64,000 nt of DNA, taken from positions 4,402,001 through 4,466,000 of the forward strand of contig JACJXX010000002.1 in NCBI GenBank assembly GCA_020636435.1, given 5' to 3'. Positions 53,241 through 61,799 of this stretch are shown here, in pieces (within the stretch, counting starts at the first letter, position 1; each line of letters opens with the position of its first letter). The DNA comes from Lewinellaceae bacterium (lineage in GTDB: Bacteria > Bacteroidota > Bacteroidia > Chitinophagales > Saprospiraceae). The position numbers were made by a program, and so were the translations under genes. The notes below the pieces were generated by a model, which saw nothing but the letters and a program-made list of their open reading frames with translations, did no database searches and had not been told where the DNA came from.

Positions 53241-54942
53241 GCACTAGTCATTAGTTTTGCGTTTTTGGCAGGCTTCCGGGCATAGCAGGCGGAGGGCGGG
53301 CCCCCCATAGTATAGCTCGGCGGCCAGCTCGGGTTTTGCAGCCATGCTATGGGTAAGCACTTAGTCACGCCACCGGGGCTGCTACCGCCCTTAGCATTAA
53401 GGATATGGCGGCGAACCTCCTGTTGCCTTGTAGGCCTCTGCCCAGCAGCTACGGCCAGGCAGTCTGTGCCTAGGCCAGGAATAAATGCACTGTTATTTTT
53501 AAAAAACCACGGCGGCGCCTATATTTTAAAGGTGTAAAACATAAAAACTAAAAGCACCGCCATGGAATCTTTTATGAGCTCTTCTTTCGCCAAGTTTATC
53601 ACGTCGTTGTTTGCCCGCCACTTCACTGCCCCGTCCTGGCAGAGCTTCGTGTTGCTCGCTTACGGGTGGGCCCTGAGCCGTTCGCGCCATACGGTGGCCA
53701 ATTACATCTGGCTAAGCGGGGGTACCAAGTATAAGCATTTTTCCCGGTTTTATGTCTTTTTCAGCCGGGCGTTTTTGAGGCTGGCCGATAAATTGTGGAT
53801 AGCCGTGCTGCTGCTGCTGGACAGCATGTTGCCCCCAGAGGCGGCCATCGAATTGACCGTAGACGACACCACGCGTAAAAAAAGCGGGCGCAAGATACAG
53901 GGCGCCAGCCATTACCAAAACCGGGCTGGCTCGGCCCGCCAGGAGTACCGCACCCTGTGGGGCATCAACTTTGTATATGTTATCGCTTCCTTATACTGGC
54001 ACAAAGGCGGCAAAATTTTCAAGCTGGCCCTCCCGGTGGGTTTGCGGGTTTACCTCAAAGAAAAAACCGCCGCCGAGCTGGAACGCCCCTTCCATCCCCG
54101 CAGCGCCCTGGCCCGGCATATCATCGATTTCATTGTAGGGGTATTGCCCCACCGCCGTTTTATCCTCAAAGCCGACGGCGGGTATTCCACCAAAAAGTTC
54201 TTGCGGGGCTTGCCTGACAATGTCGAAGTAGACGGCCGCTTTCCGGTCAACAGCCGCTTGCTCGGCCTGCGGCCCAGGCCCAAAAAGGACAACCGCGGCC
54301 GGCCTACCGAGAAGGGCAAAGACTTGGGTACCCCGCAGGAATGGATGCAGCAGGATGAAGGCTGGATACCGCACCCCGAAGAAGAAGGCGCCTGGGTTAA
54401 AACCGTCGTCGGGATATGGCACAGCATCCTGCCGGGCGTGCCCGTCAAAGTCGTTGCCGTTTGGCGAAAGGGCGGCCTGCCGGCTGACAAGCGCTCGGGA
54501 AAAAAAGAGCTGGAAGCCTTTTTCTCTACGGATACCTCCTTAACCGAAGCCCAGGTCCTGCAGCATTATTCGCAGCGCTGGGAGGTGGAAATCGATATCC
54601 GCGACGGCTATGCTTACTATGGCCTGGGCAAGGATCAATGCCGCAACCTGGACCGTATTTATGGCGTGAATACTTTTCGTATCTTAATGGCTGCTTGCCG
54701 GACGCTATGGTTCGTACGTTACTTCGAAAAACGGCAACTGGACCTGAAAAAATATAGGCCCTGGTACCGCCTCAAGCAGCACCCTACCCAGCTGGATGTC
54801 ATTTCTGCCGCCCAGGAGGCCTTCACTCGGGAAGGAGTTTCTGCCGTACCTAGGTTTATACAAGGTACGGCAGAAATGCCCCAAGGCCAGCAAGAAGACT
54901 GGCAGCAGGCCGCCTGATAATAGCAAAACTAATGACTAGTGC
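53241..54942 (+). mobile_element. Insertion sequence, complete copy (1702 bp)
   Basis: Ends are perfect 20-bp inverted repeats, GCACTAGTCATTAGTTTTGC (53241-53260) and its complement (54923-54942). It contains one transposase gene preceded by an unusually long leader of about 300 bp. No target-site duplication could be recognised at the flanks (left ...ACTTAAA, right CGGTTAAA...). Confidence 0.9.
53562..54917 (+). CDS. DDE transposase, IS4/IS701-like superfamily
   Basis: 451 residues. The catalytic triad can be placed as Asp in LTVDDTTRKKSGRKIQG (about residues 97-113), Asp in FILKADGGYSTKKF (about 201-214) and Glu in YSQRWEVEID (about 336-345), which matches the Y-x2-R-x3-E signature of IS4-type enzymes. 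Family assignment is tentative. A hairpin with a 14-bp stem, TTTCTGCCGTACCT (54838-54851) and its complement (54863-54876), lies within the last codons. A second copy of the same protein is encoded at the right edge of the window. Confidence 0.88.
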   Translation: MESFMSSSFAKFITSLFARHFTAPSWQSFVLLAYGWALSRSRHTVANYIWLSGGTKYKHFSRFYVFFSRAFLRLADKLWIAVLLLLDSMLPPEAAIELTVDDTTRKKSGRKIQGASHYQNRAGSARQEYRTLWGINFVYVIASLYWHKGGKIFKLALPVGLRVYLKEKTAAELERPFHPRSALARHIIDFIVGVLPHRRFILKADGGYSTKKFLRGLPDNVEVDGRFPVNSRLLGLRPRPKKDNRGRPTEKGKDLGTPQEWMQQDEGWIPHPEEEGAWVKTVVGIWHSILPGVPVKVVAVWRKGGLPADKRSGKKELEAFFSTDTSLTEAQVLQHYSQRWEVEIDIRDGYAYYGLGKDQCRNLDRIYGVNTFRILMAACRTLWFVRYFEKRQLDLKKYRPWYRLKQHPTQLDVISAAQEAFTREGVSAVPRFIQGTAEMPQGQQEDWQQAA

Positions 54943-55074
54943 CGGTTAAAATTTTCGATTTTTGATTTGTCCCAAGCATGGCTGCATGCGGAAAAAGGCG
55001 AAGAAAAAGTTGTCTGGGTGAAAATCGATTTTGACCTACTGGAACTAATAGGCGTGGAGCTGAAAGAGGAATAG
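54943..55074 (+). pseudogene. Possible C-terminal gene remnant next to the IS
   Basis: From the IS boundary a frame stays open to TAG at 55072-55074 and reads SQAWLHAEKGEEKVVWVKIDF then DLLELIGVELKEE. The pattern looks like a real protein end, with no start codon left of it except inside the IS. It may be the tail of a gene disrupted by the IS; part of it overlaps a GATTTTTGATTTG repeat word. Confidence 0.3.
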
Positions 55075-55088
55075 TTTAAGAAACACCC

Positions 55089-55118
55089 TTTGACAAAAAC
55101 GGGAAATTATTTATCTTG
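55089..55118 (+). promoter_or_regulatory. Bacteroidota-type promoter of the gene at 55145
   Basis: TTTG (55089-55092), a 19-bp spacer and TATCTTG (55112-55118) fit the -33 TTTG / -7 TAnnTTTG layout with one base missing in the -7 box. The ATG is 27 bp downstream. The same TTATCTTGAA word precedes the gene at 58103 (58071-58080). Confidence 0.5.
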
Positions 55119-55144
55119 AAGCTCTAACGCTAAAAACCTCTGGT

Positions 55145-57733
55145 ATGAAAAAACGCATTACCCTCGCAACAGCTTTCTTATTCGCCTGTTCTGCTTTCCT
55201 TTTCGGGCAAAACACCTTTGAAAGAACTTACGGCGAACTCGCCGCCTACGACGAGGCCCACTCCATTGTCCGAACGGATGAGGGAAGCTTTTATACCCTC
55301 GGCACCCGCTTTAACCACGACAATGGCTCCCTCGACCTTTTGCTCAGCGCCTTAGACATGCAAGGCAACGAACTGTGGTCCAAAACCTACGGCGGGGACG
55401 AAAACGAAGAAGGCCGTAAATTGCTCCTGCTGGAGGACGGCCTGCTCCTGCTGGGCTACACCAAAAGCTTTGGCGAAGGCGGCCGCGACTGGTATGTGGT
55501 CAAGACCGACTTTGAGGGCACAACTGTCTGGTCGCAAACCTACGGAGGCCCCGACCGGGATGAAGGCCTGGACGCCGCCCTGGGCGCCAACGGCGACATC
55601 CTGTTGGCAGGTTTCCGCGAAACCGGCGCGCTTTCGGGCTCGGATATCTGGCTGGCCGTCATTGACGGGGAAGGCAACCTGCAATCCGATACGTATCTGT
55701 TGACTGAAAACCGGGACAACTTCTTCTGCGCCGGGGCTACCGCCGACGGCGGCTGGCTCATCGGCTGGGAAACCGGCACCAATGAGAAACTCACCAAATT
55801 ATCGCCCGATCTGCAAGCCAACATCTGGGAATTGGAAGACGATGCCTTCAGCTCCTTTTTCACGGCATTTTCCGATATTCAACAATTGGAAAACGGCGAC
55901 CTCCTGGTGTCCGGCTACGGCACCTATCCCTGGGTAGCGCAGGTATCCAATGCTGGTTTTGTGATCCGGGAAAACCTGATTGAAGAAGGGGCTTCGGGCC
56001 TGCCGCTCAACAACTACCAGGCGGTTGGTTCTGTGGCTGTTGCCGAAAACCTCTTCTACCTGCTGGCCCGTCCGACCGATCTGTCCGGGCCGGGAGCGGT
56101 GCTCGCTATCTATCGCGATTTCCTGGACCTCTCGGGCCTGTATTTTTTTGACGAACAAATGCCCAAGCCGAACGACATGATCGTTCCGGAACCTGCCGAA
56201 TCGGTTTACGTCACCGGTACGGCGTCTACCGCCAACGGAGGCAGGGATGTGTTCCTTTTGAAAGGATTCATCACCGGTGAAACAGATTGGCGAACCACCT
56301 TCGGGCAGGAAGGCGCGGTGGGCGAAGAATTCGGCTTCCGGGTGCTGGAAGCCGAAGACGGCAGCTTTTACCTGGTCAACGGATCACGCAGCGCCAACTT
56401 TGATTATTTCAAAGCTACCTTTATCAAGGTGGATGGGGCAGGCAATCCGTTATGGACTTTAGAATACGGCCTGGATACCCACGAAAACCAAATAACGGAT
56501 ATGGCCCTGCTGGCCAATGGCAACCTTGCCGTTTTGGGGGCTCATCTGCCCGGGCTGGTTCCCAACCCACCCCCGTACAGCTTGTTCATCCTACAGATCA
56601 GCCCGGAAGGTCAACTGGTTTCCGAAATCACCATCCCGGCCTACAGTGTTTTTCCTTCGGGAGGCATTGCAGCCCTGCCCGGCGGCGGCTTCATCACTGC
56701 CATTCGCATCAGCCCGGATCAGGATTCCGGCGAAGGCCTCTATTTAACCCGCTGGGACGAAACGGGCAGCATGATGTGGGAACAACTGTACAATATCCGG
56801 GACGAAAACCTCATCCGGCCGTACGACCTGGCCTATTCCTCCTTCGACCAAACGGTTGTATGCGCCGCCACCTTTGAAATCGACTCGCCGGCGCTACAGG
56901 ATGGCGTGGTGAAGTTTGACATAGAAAATGGAGCCATAATATGGGCCGCCGCCGCAGAATTGGCGGAGGGTTTGTTCTCCTACATCCAGGCCGGGCCGGA
57001 CGGCGCCATCGCCGCCTCGGGCTTGTTCATCGATTTCAGCACCAGCCCGATTTCTTTCAACAGCCAGGCCTATTGGCTCGACGCCTCTGGTACCGAACTG
57101 GGCTACCAGCAATATTCAAAGGAAGGCTATAATTACGTGGCCTTTAACAGCGGCCTTCATTTTTTGCCAGACGGCCGCTTTTGGACGGTTGGGTACCAAT
57201 ATGCCATTGCGCCGCTGCCCAACTACAATAGCCCGCCTTCTACAGAGACGGTACAGGGGTTGATGACTTTCTACGACGGGCAAGGCAACCTTGCTCAGGA
57301 ATTGATATTTGGAGATGAAGCGTATCCTATACTACTTTCTGACGGCAGCCCTACCTCCGACGGCGGCTTTGTCGCCATCGGCAATAAATACCTCGGCGCG
57401 TTTATGAACAGAGACATTTACCTGCTGAAAACCGATGCGCAAGGGCTGGTTTCTACCCGCTTTGCGATCAGAAGAGAAGGAAAGCTTACCCTCTCCCCCA
57501 ACCCGAGCGACGGGAGGCTGCGGTTCAGTTTCCAGTCGGCGGCTATGGGTGAAATGACGGCGGAGTTGCACGATATGCAGGGGCGCCGGCTTTGGCACAG
57601 CGCCTTCGACAAATTAGATGAGACGGCCGGCCGGGAACTCGATTTCTCTACGCTGCCTAATGGGAGTTATGTGTTTTCTGTTGCTATGGATGGGCAGCGG
57701 TATGGTGGGCAGTGGGTGAAGGGCAGCGAGTGA
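55145..57733 (+). CDS. Secreted beta-propeller-like protein with T9SS sorting domain
   Basis: 862 residues. Signal peptide MKKRITLATAFLFACSAFLFGQ. The mature part has repeated blades with W-x-x-TYGG and DEG words (ELWSKTYGGDENEEGRKLLLL; TVWSQTYGGPDRDEGLDAAL; TDWRTTFGQEGAVGEE; LWTLEYGLDTHENQI), as in proteins annotated as T9SS-exported beta-propellers. The last 75 residues (KLTLSPNPSDGRLRFSFQ...NGSYVFSVAMDGQRYGGQWVKG) are the sorting domain. The ligand or activity is unknown. Confidence 0.85.
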   Translation: MKKRITLATAFLFACSAFLFGQNTFERTYGELAAYDEAHSIVRTDEGSFYTLGTRFNHDNGSLDLLLSALDMQGNELWSKTYGGDENEEGRKLLLLEDGLLLLGYTKSFGEGGRDWYVVKTDFEGTTVWSQTYGGPDRDEGLDAALGANGDILLAGFRETGALSGSDIWLAVIDGEGNLQSDTYLLTENRDNFFCAGATADGGWLIGWETGTNEKLTKLSPDLQANIWELEDDAFSSFFTAFSDIQQLENGDLLVSGYGTYPWVAQVSNAGFVIRENLIEEGASGLPLNNYQAVGSVAVAENLFYLLARPTDLSGPGAVLAIYRDFLDLSGLYFFDEQMPKPNDMIVPEPAESVYVTGTASTANGGRDVFLLKGFITGETDWRTTFGQEGAVGEEFGFRVLEAEDGSFYLVNGSRSANFDYFKATFIKVDGAGNPLWTLEYGLDTHENQITDMALLANGNLAVLGAHLPGLVPNPPPYSLFILQISPEGQLVSEITIPAYSVFPSGGIAALPGGGFITAIRISPDQDSGEGLYLTRWDETGSMMWEQLYNIRDENLIRPYDLAYSSFDQTVVCAATFEIDSPALQDGVVKFDIENGAIIWAAAAELAEGLFSYIQAGPDGAIAASGLFIDFSTSPISFNSQAYWLDASGTELGYQQYSKEGYNYVAFNSGLHFLPDGRFWTVGYQYAIAPLPNYNSPPSTETVQGLMTFYDGQGNLAQELIFGDEAYPILLSDGSPTSDGGFVAIGNKYLGAFMNRDIYLLKTDAQGLVSTRFAIRREGKLTLSPNPSDGRLRFSFQSAAMGEMTAELHDMQGRRLWHSAFDKLDETAGRELDFSTLPNGSYVFSVAMDGQRYGGQWVKGSE

Positions 57734-58102
57734 TGGGGTGTATCGGTGTTGGGGTGTATCGGTGTCTCGTCCTAAAATAAGTTTACAAAAAAGGAATCGC
57801 GCCCCTTTTGAACAGTCTCCACTAATTTGTGACGTTTGATGTGCGACGTTTGATTTTTGATTTGTCGGCAAAGGCCTTCCAGAGCAGTCCTCCAGCAGGC
57901 TCCCAACAGCACATCGCATATCAAAAATAGCACATCAAAAATCATAAATCCCTAAACCGCCGGAAAGCCACCCACTTCGAGCCTTAAACACAGAAACTTT
58001 GAACAGCCCCGTATCTGCCTACCTTAACACACCTGCCAACAACCAACCCTCCATCTTTCCCGTTAATTTCTTATCTTGAAGTGGACTCAAAAGCCGGCTG
58101 TT
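57734..58102. repeat. Intergenic region with GTGTATCGG words and a GTGACGTTTGAT inverted repeat
   Basis: GGGGTGTATCGGTGT occurs twice near 57736-57765. At 57829-57870 the run TTTGTGACGTTTGATGTGCG is followed by ACGTTTGATTTTTGATTTG; approximate complements (CATATCAAAAATAGCACATC, AAAAATCATAAATC) lie at 57910-57950. TTATCTTGAA (58071-58080) may be the -7 box for the next gene. No protein gene is seen. Confidence 0.65.
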
Positions 58103-59191
58103 ATGAAGCAACTGTACTTTCTATTCTTTTTCCTGGCCGCGTATTCCGCCATTTATACCCAGGAGGCCGATATCGGCGATTTCAACCTCTCGGGCGACGC
58201 CGTCATCACCGGCGCCAACTGCATCCGCCTGACGCCCGACCGCATCTGGTCCGGCGGGTCGGCATGGCACAAGCAAGCCATCGATCTCAATTTCCCCTTC
58301 GAGATGAAACTTCAGATCATGCTGGGCTGCAAAGACGACGCCGGCGCCGACGGCATCGTCTTCGTATTCCACCCCAATGCCCGCCGCACCGGCTACCAGG
58401 GCGAAGGCATGGGCTTCGCCGGCCTGGAGCCTTCGCTGGGCATCGAGATCGACACCTGGCTCAACGAGCACCTGGGCGACCCCTACCAGGACCACATCGC
58501 CTTGCTGCGGGACGGCAGCGTGCACCACGGCTACAACCTGGCCGGGCCGGCGCCCATCCCCAATGTCGAAGACTGCCGGGAGCATGCGCTGGCGGTCAGT
58601 TGGTCGCCCGGCAGCCGGCAGCTCCGCATCAAACTCGATAACAAAGAGGTGCTCAGCTACCAGGGCGACATCGTGGGCAAAATCTTCCGGGGCAACAGCA
58701 AGGTCTACTGGGGCGTCACTGCCGCCACCGGCGCCTACAACAACCGGCAGGAGGTCTGTTTCGAAAAGCTGGACTTCACCTTCATAGAAGAGCCCAAGCC
58801 GCTGGAGCTGGACGGCATCAAGGGCAAAAAACTGCTGGAAGGCGAGATCATCAGCCTGGACAACCTGCAGTTCGAAAGCGGCAGCGCCAACCTGCTGCCC
58901 TCCTCCAAAGCGGAACTGGCCCGCCTGGCGGAGATCATGCGCCAAAACCCTTCTTTAAAACTGGACATCTTCGGCCATACCGATAACGTCGGAAGCGCCG
59001 CGCCCAACCTGCAGTTGTCTCAACGGCGCGCCCAGGCCGTAGCCACTCACCTGAATGGGCTGGGCATACCCGGCAAGCGGCTTTCCGCTAAAGGCTTCGG
59101 GGAGCAGTATCCCATTGCATCGAATGGCACTTCTACCGGGAGGCTGAAGAACCGGAGGGTGGAGTTTCGGTTGTCCAGGCCGATACCGTAG
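58103..59191 (+). CDS. L-type lectin-like domain fused to an OmpA peptidoglycan-binding domain
   Basis: 362 residues from the ATG at 58103 (MKQLYFLFFFLAAYSAIYTQ, signal peptide). The first domain (about 20-230) resembles legume/L-type lectins: ADGIVFVFHPNARR, GIEIDTWLNEHLGDPYQDHIAL (with the Asp, Asn, Asp and His expected at the metal site) and VYWGVTAATGAYNNRQE. The second (about 245-360) is an OmpA-like domain (LQFESGSANLLPSSKAEL, LDIFGHTDNVGS, LSQRRAQAV, RLSAKGFGEQYPIASN, NRRVEFRL). The product is likely held on peptidoglycan in the periplasm or at the outer membrane while the lectin part binds a glycan. Confidence 0.87.
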   Translation: MKQLYFLFFFLAAYSAIYTQEADIGDFNLSGDAVITGANCIRLTPDRIWSGGSAWHKQAIDLNFPFEMKLQIMLGCKDDAGADGIVFVFHPNARRTGYQGEGMGFAGLEPSLGIEIDTWLNEHLGDPYQDHIALLRDGSVHHGYNLAGPAPIPNVEDCREHALAVSWSPGSRQLRIKLDNKEVLSYQGDIVGKIFRGNSKVYWGVTAATGAYNNRQEVCFEKLDFTFIEEPKPLELDGIKGKKLLEGEIISLDNLQFESGSANLLPSSKAELARLAEIMRQNPSLKLDIFGHTDNVGSAAPNLQLSQRRAQAVATHLNGLGIPGKRLSAKGFGEQYPIASNGTSTGRLKNRRVEFRLSRPIP

Positions 59192-59546
59192 GGGGAGGGG
59201 TGACAAGGGGATGTGGTGATGTGGCTATAACTGAGAAATATGGCAACTATTTAGGTATTTCGGTTTTATGGTGTTCCGGTATTGCGGCCGGAGGCTCACT
59301 GAGGCTCTGCAAGTGCCTGGCCACAAAACCGCAGAACCGCAAAACCGCAAAACCGCAAAATGTAAAAGGAGGCTCGGCTGGGGCTGCCTACTTAGATCCA
59401 CGTTTACATTTGAAATGTAGAGTTTTGCATTTTGCGGTTTCAAAGCCCGTGGATAATGGGTTCCAGCCATCTCACAAAGAATTCCTGCCATTTTTTGGCA
59501 GAAAACAATGATTAACGGACTAACTTGTGCCGCTGAAATACAGCCC
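59192..59546. repeat. Intergenic region with AACCGCAA octamers
   Basis: CCGCAGAA then CCGCAAAA three times (about 59329-59360), with a partial complement TTTTGCATTTTGCGGTTT near 59423-59441, can form a stem. No gene is supported; a frame open from 59508 before the ATG at 59547 is regarded as untranslated leader. Confidence 0.6.
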
Positions 59547-60167
59547 ATGAGAATATTGATGTTCCTGTTGATGGTGTCTCCTTCGTACTTGCTGTCCCAA
59601 TCCTGGTTTGTCGAACCTGGCGGCGCCTTCCGCTCCGGCATCTGGCAGTACAACCTGGGGGAAAACAGCCAGGGCGTATACGCCGGCGAAGGACTGGACT
59701 ACAGTCACTTTTCGCCCTCTCTGGAAGGCTACCTGCAGGGAGGCTATCAATCGGAAGCCTTTAGCGTGTGCCTGGGCCTGGCTTACACCGTTTTCTTCGA
59801 CAACGAACTCCGGGTCAACCAGAATAAGGGCGGCAGAAGCTCCATTTACGCCATCTCCGATGGGTTTATCCAGTTCTTCCATTGGTACGGCCGGGGGGAA
59901 TGGCATGCCGTCCGCAGAAAAGGATTGCGGCTGGGGCCCAGCCTCCGGGCCGGCTTCTTCACTCCCGTCACCCATTTCCCGGAGCAAGCCGGGTTGCAAC
60001 GGCGGCGCTTCATCGAAGGCGGCCTCACCTGCCTGGCGCGGCTGGGCAAGCCCTGGCTTACCATCAATCCAGCCTATCAGTGGAATAGGATTACCGGCAA
60101 AGGCACGGATGCCAGCCACGATATTTTTTCTATGGGGTTGTTGGTTGGGTTGCGGTATGAGTTATGA
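59547..60167 (+). CDS. Outer-membrane beta-barrel-like protein
   Basis: 206 residues from the ATG at 59547 (MRILMFLLMVSPSYLLSQ, signal peptide). Alternating hydrophobic strands (EGYLQGGYQSEAFSVCLGLAYTVFFDNELRV; LRLGPSLRAGFFTPVTHF; DIFSMGLLVGLRYEL) fit a small porin-like barrel. No family name can be given. It is 97 bp ahead of the DUF4266 gene on the same strand. Confidence 0.7.
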   Translation: MRILMFLLMVSPSYLLSQSWFVEPGGAFRSGIWQYNLGENSQGVYAGEGLDYSHFSPSLEGYLQGGYQSEAFSVCLGLAYTVFFDNELRVNQNKGGRSSIYAISDGFIQFFHWYGRGEWHAVRRKGLRLGPSLRAGFFTPVTHFPEQAGLQRRRFIEGGLTCLARLGKPWLTINPAYQWNRITGKGTDASHDIFSMGLLVGLRYEL

Positions 60168-60264
60168 GAAATAGGACAATACAATGACATTCCCAGCGCG
60201 AAGTATTTGCGTGTATTTCCGGATATTTCTGCATCCTAATCATCGGCAAAATTTATTTATTCCA

Positions 60265-60474
60265 GTGCATAAAGCTATTCTCCTGATCTTGTCTCTCTTC
60301 TATCTCAATTCCTGTGAAACGGTGCGCCCCTATCAACGCGCCTACCTCAACGACCAGAATATGGCCCTGAAGCCCTTGCCGGAGGCGGGGTATGAAATGA
60401 ACATCGAAGGATATCGGGAAGGCGCCAGCGGGGCGAATGGGGGGAAAGGAGGCGGGGGGTGTGGGTGTAATTGA
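60265..60474 (+). CDS. DUF4266-like small lipoprotein
   Basis: 69 residues if started at the GTG at 60265 (VHKAILLILSLFYLNSC, lipobox YLNS-C); a longer frame from 60184 lacks a sensible signal. After the lipid cysteine, ETVRPYQRAYLNDQNMAL and the C-terminal GANGGKGGGGCGCN match the DUF4266 pattern. Such genes usually precede a DUF3570 gene, as here. The function is unknown; the pair often travels with redox or flavinylation genes. Confidence 0.8.
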   Translation: MHKAILLILSLFYLNSCETVRPYQRAYLNDQNMALKPLPEAGYEMNIEGYREGASGANGGKGGGGCGCN

Positions 60475-60563
60475 AGTGTTAAATTGCTGGATTGTTGGAT
60501 GGCTGGATGGTTAAATTGCTGGCTTGGGTGCAACTGGTTATTTCGAAAAAAGGACTACTCAAC

Positions 60564-61760
60564 ATGCAAAAGTCAATAGAGGCGCTCCAACTGTTTTTCA
60601 TCATTGGGTTGCTGCTGATTATTCAGGTAAACCAACTGCCGGGGCAATCGCCATTGGACAGCGCTGCCCGGGCGCCCATCGACGTCAACATCCTCTTCAA
60701 CTATTACACCCAGGAGGGGAACAACAGCGCCGTCACCGGCGGCGTGGGCACAGAGGAACTTACAGACTACGACACCCGGATCATCGCGATCATTCCTGTT
60801 GACAGCGCCAGCCGCCTGTCGGCGGAGGCAGGCTTCAACACCTATTCATCCGCTTCGACCGACCGCATCGACAGCCGCATGTCTTCGGCTTCGAGCAGCG
60901 ATATCCGGGCAGCCATCCAACTGGGGTGGGAACAGGAGAAGCCCGAAACGGGGCAATCCTACAGCTGGAGCATGGGGGGGTCTGTGGAATCCGACTACTT
61001 GTCCATGAACCTGCACGGCAGTTACTATCTGCCGTTAAAGGGGGAGCAAAGCGCGCTCTTTGTCGATGCCCAAGCCTTTTTCGGGCGGTGGGTGCTGTAC
61101 TTCCCGGAAGAACTGCGGGATACGGTGCAGCCCTTCATCACGACCGACCGCCGTTTTTCTTACCACCTCGACCTACAGTACCAGTACATCCTGAACCGGC
61201 GGACGAGCCTGGCGCTGAGCACCGGTTTTTCCTTCCAGCACGGCCTGTTGTCCACGCCGTTCCACCGCGTCTATTTTACAGAGGGGGAGTTGCCGCGCAT
61301 CGAACGGTTGCCGGCGCAGCGATGGGCCTGGCCGGCGAGCCTGCGCCTGCACTATTTTGCCGGCGGCGGGCTGATCACGCGTTTTTTCTACCGTTATTAT
61401 CGGGATGGGTTTGGGGTTCGGGCACACAGCCTGGAGTTGGAGCTGCCTCTGAAACTGAGTCCGATATTCACCCTCACGCCAGTGTACCGTTACCACCGGC
61501 AGCGGGCTTCCAGCTTCTTTGAGCCCTATCGAATCAACCAGCCCGGCGCCGAGTTTTACACTTCCGATTACGACCTCTCCACTTTCAGCAGCCATAAAAT
61601 AGGCCTGGGTTTACAGCTCAGTCCCATTGGGCGGTGGCGCATGCTGGGAAAGAGGAGGCTCGGCGAACTTACCAGCATCAGCTTGCGAATCGCCCACTAC
61701 CGGCGGTCGGACGGGCTGAGGGCGTGGATGGGGAGTATGTTGTGGGGGTGGGCGTTTTAA
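60564..61760 (+). CDS. DUF3570 outer membrane protein
   Basis: 398 residues from the ATG at 60564 (MQKSIEALQLFFIIGLLLIIQ, signal peptide). NYYTQEGNNSAVTGGVGTEELTDYDTRI and AGFNTYSSASTDRIDSRMSSASSSDIR are the hallmark N-terminal motifs of DUF3570. The rest alternates like a beta-barrel and ends LWGWAF with a terminal phenylalanine. In other Bacteroidota this gene sits with DUF4266, a thioredoxin-like protein and ApbE; the last two are absent here. Period-8 words (GTTGGATG, GCTGGATG) fill the 60480-60530 gap. Confidence 0.85.
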   Translation: MQKSIEALQLFFIIGLLLIIQVNQLPGQSPLDSAARAPIDVNILFNYYTQEGNNSAVTGGVGTEELTDYDTRIIAIIPVDSASRLSAEAGFNTYSSASTDRIDSRMSSASSSDIRAAIQLGWEQEKPETGQSYSWSMGGSVESDYLSMNLHGSYYLPLKGEQSALFVDAQAFFGRWVLYFPEELRDTVQPFITTDRRFSYHLDLQYQYILNRRTSLALSTGFSFQHGLLSTPFHRVYFTEGELPRIERLPAQRWAWPASLRLHYFAGGGLITRFFYRYYRDGFGVRAHSLELELPLKLSPIFTLTPVYRYHRQRASSFFEPYRINQPGAEFYTSDYDLSTFSSHKIGLGLQLSPIGRWRMLGKRRLGELTSISLRIAHYRRSDGLRAWMGSMLWGWAF

Positions 61761-61799
61761 AGGCAAGGGAAGAGTAGACCAGGTCGCCATATCTTTGGT

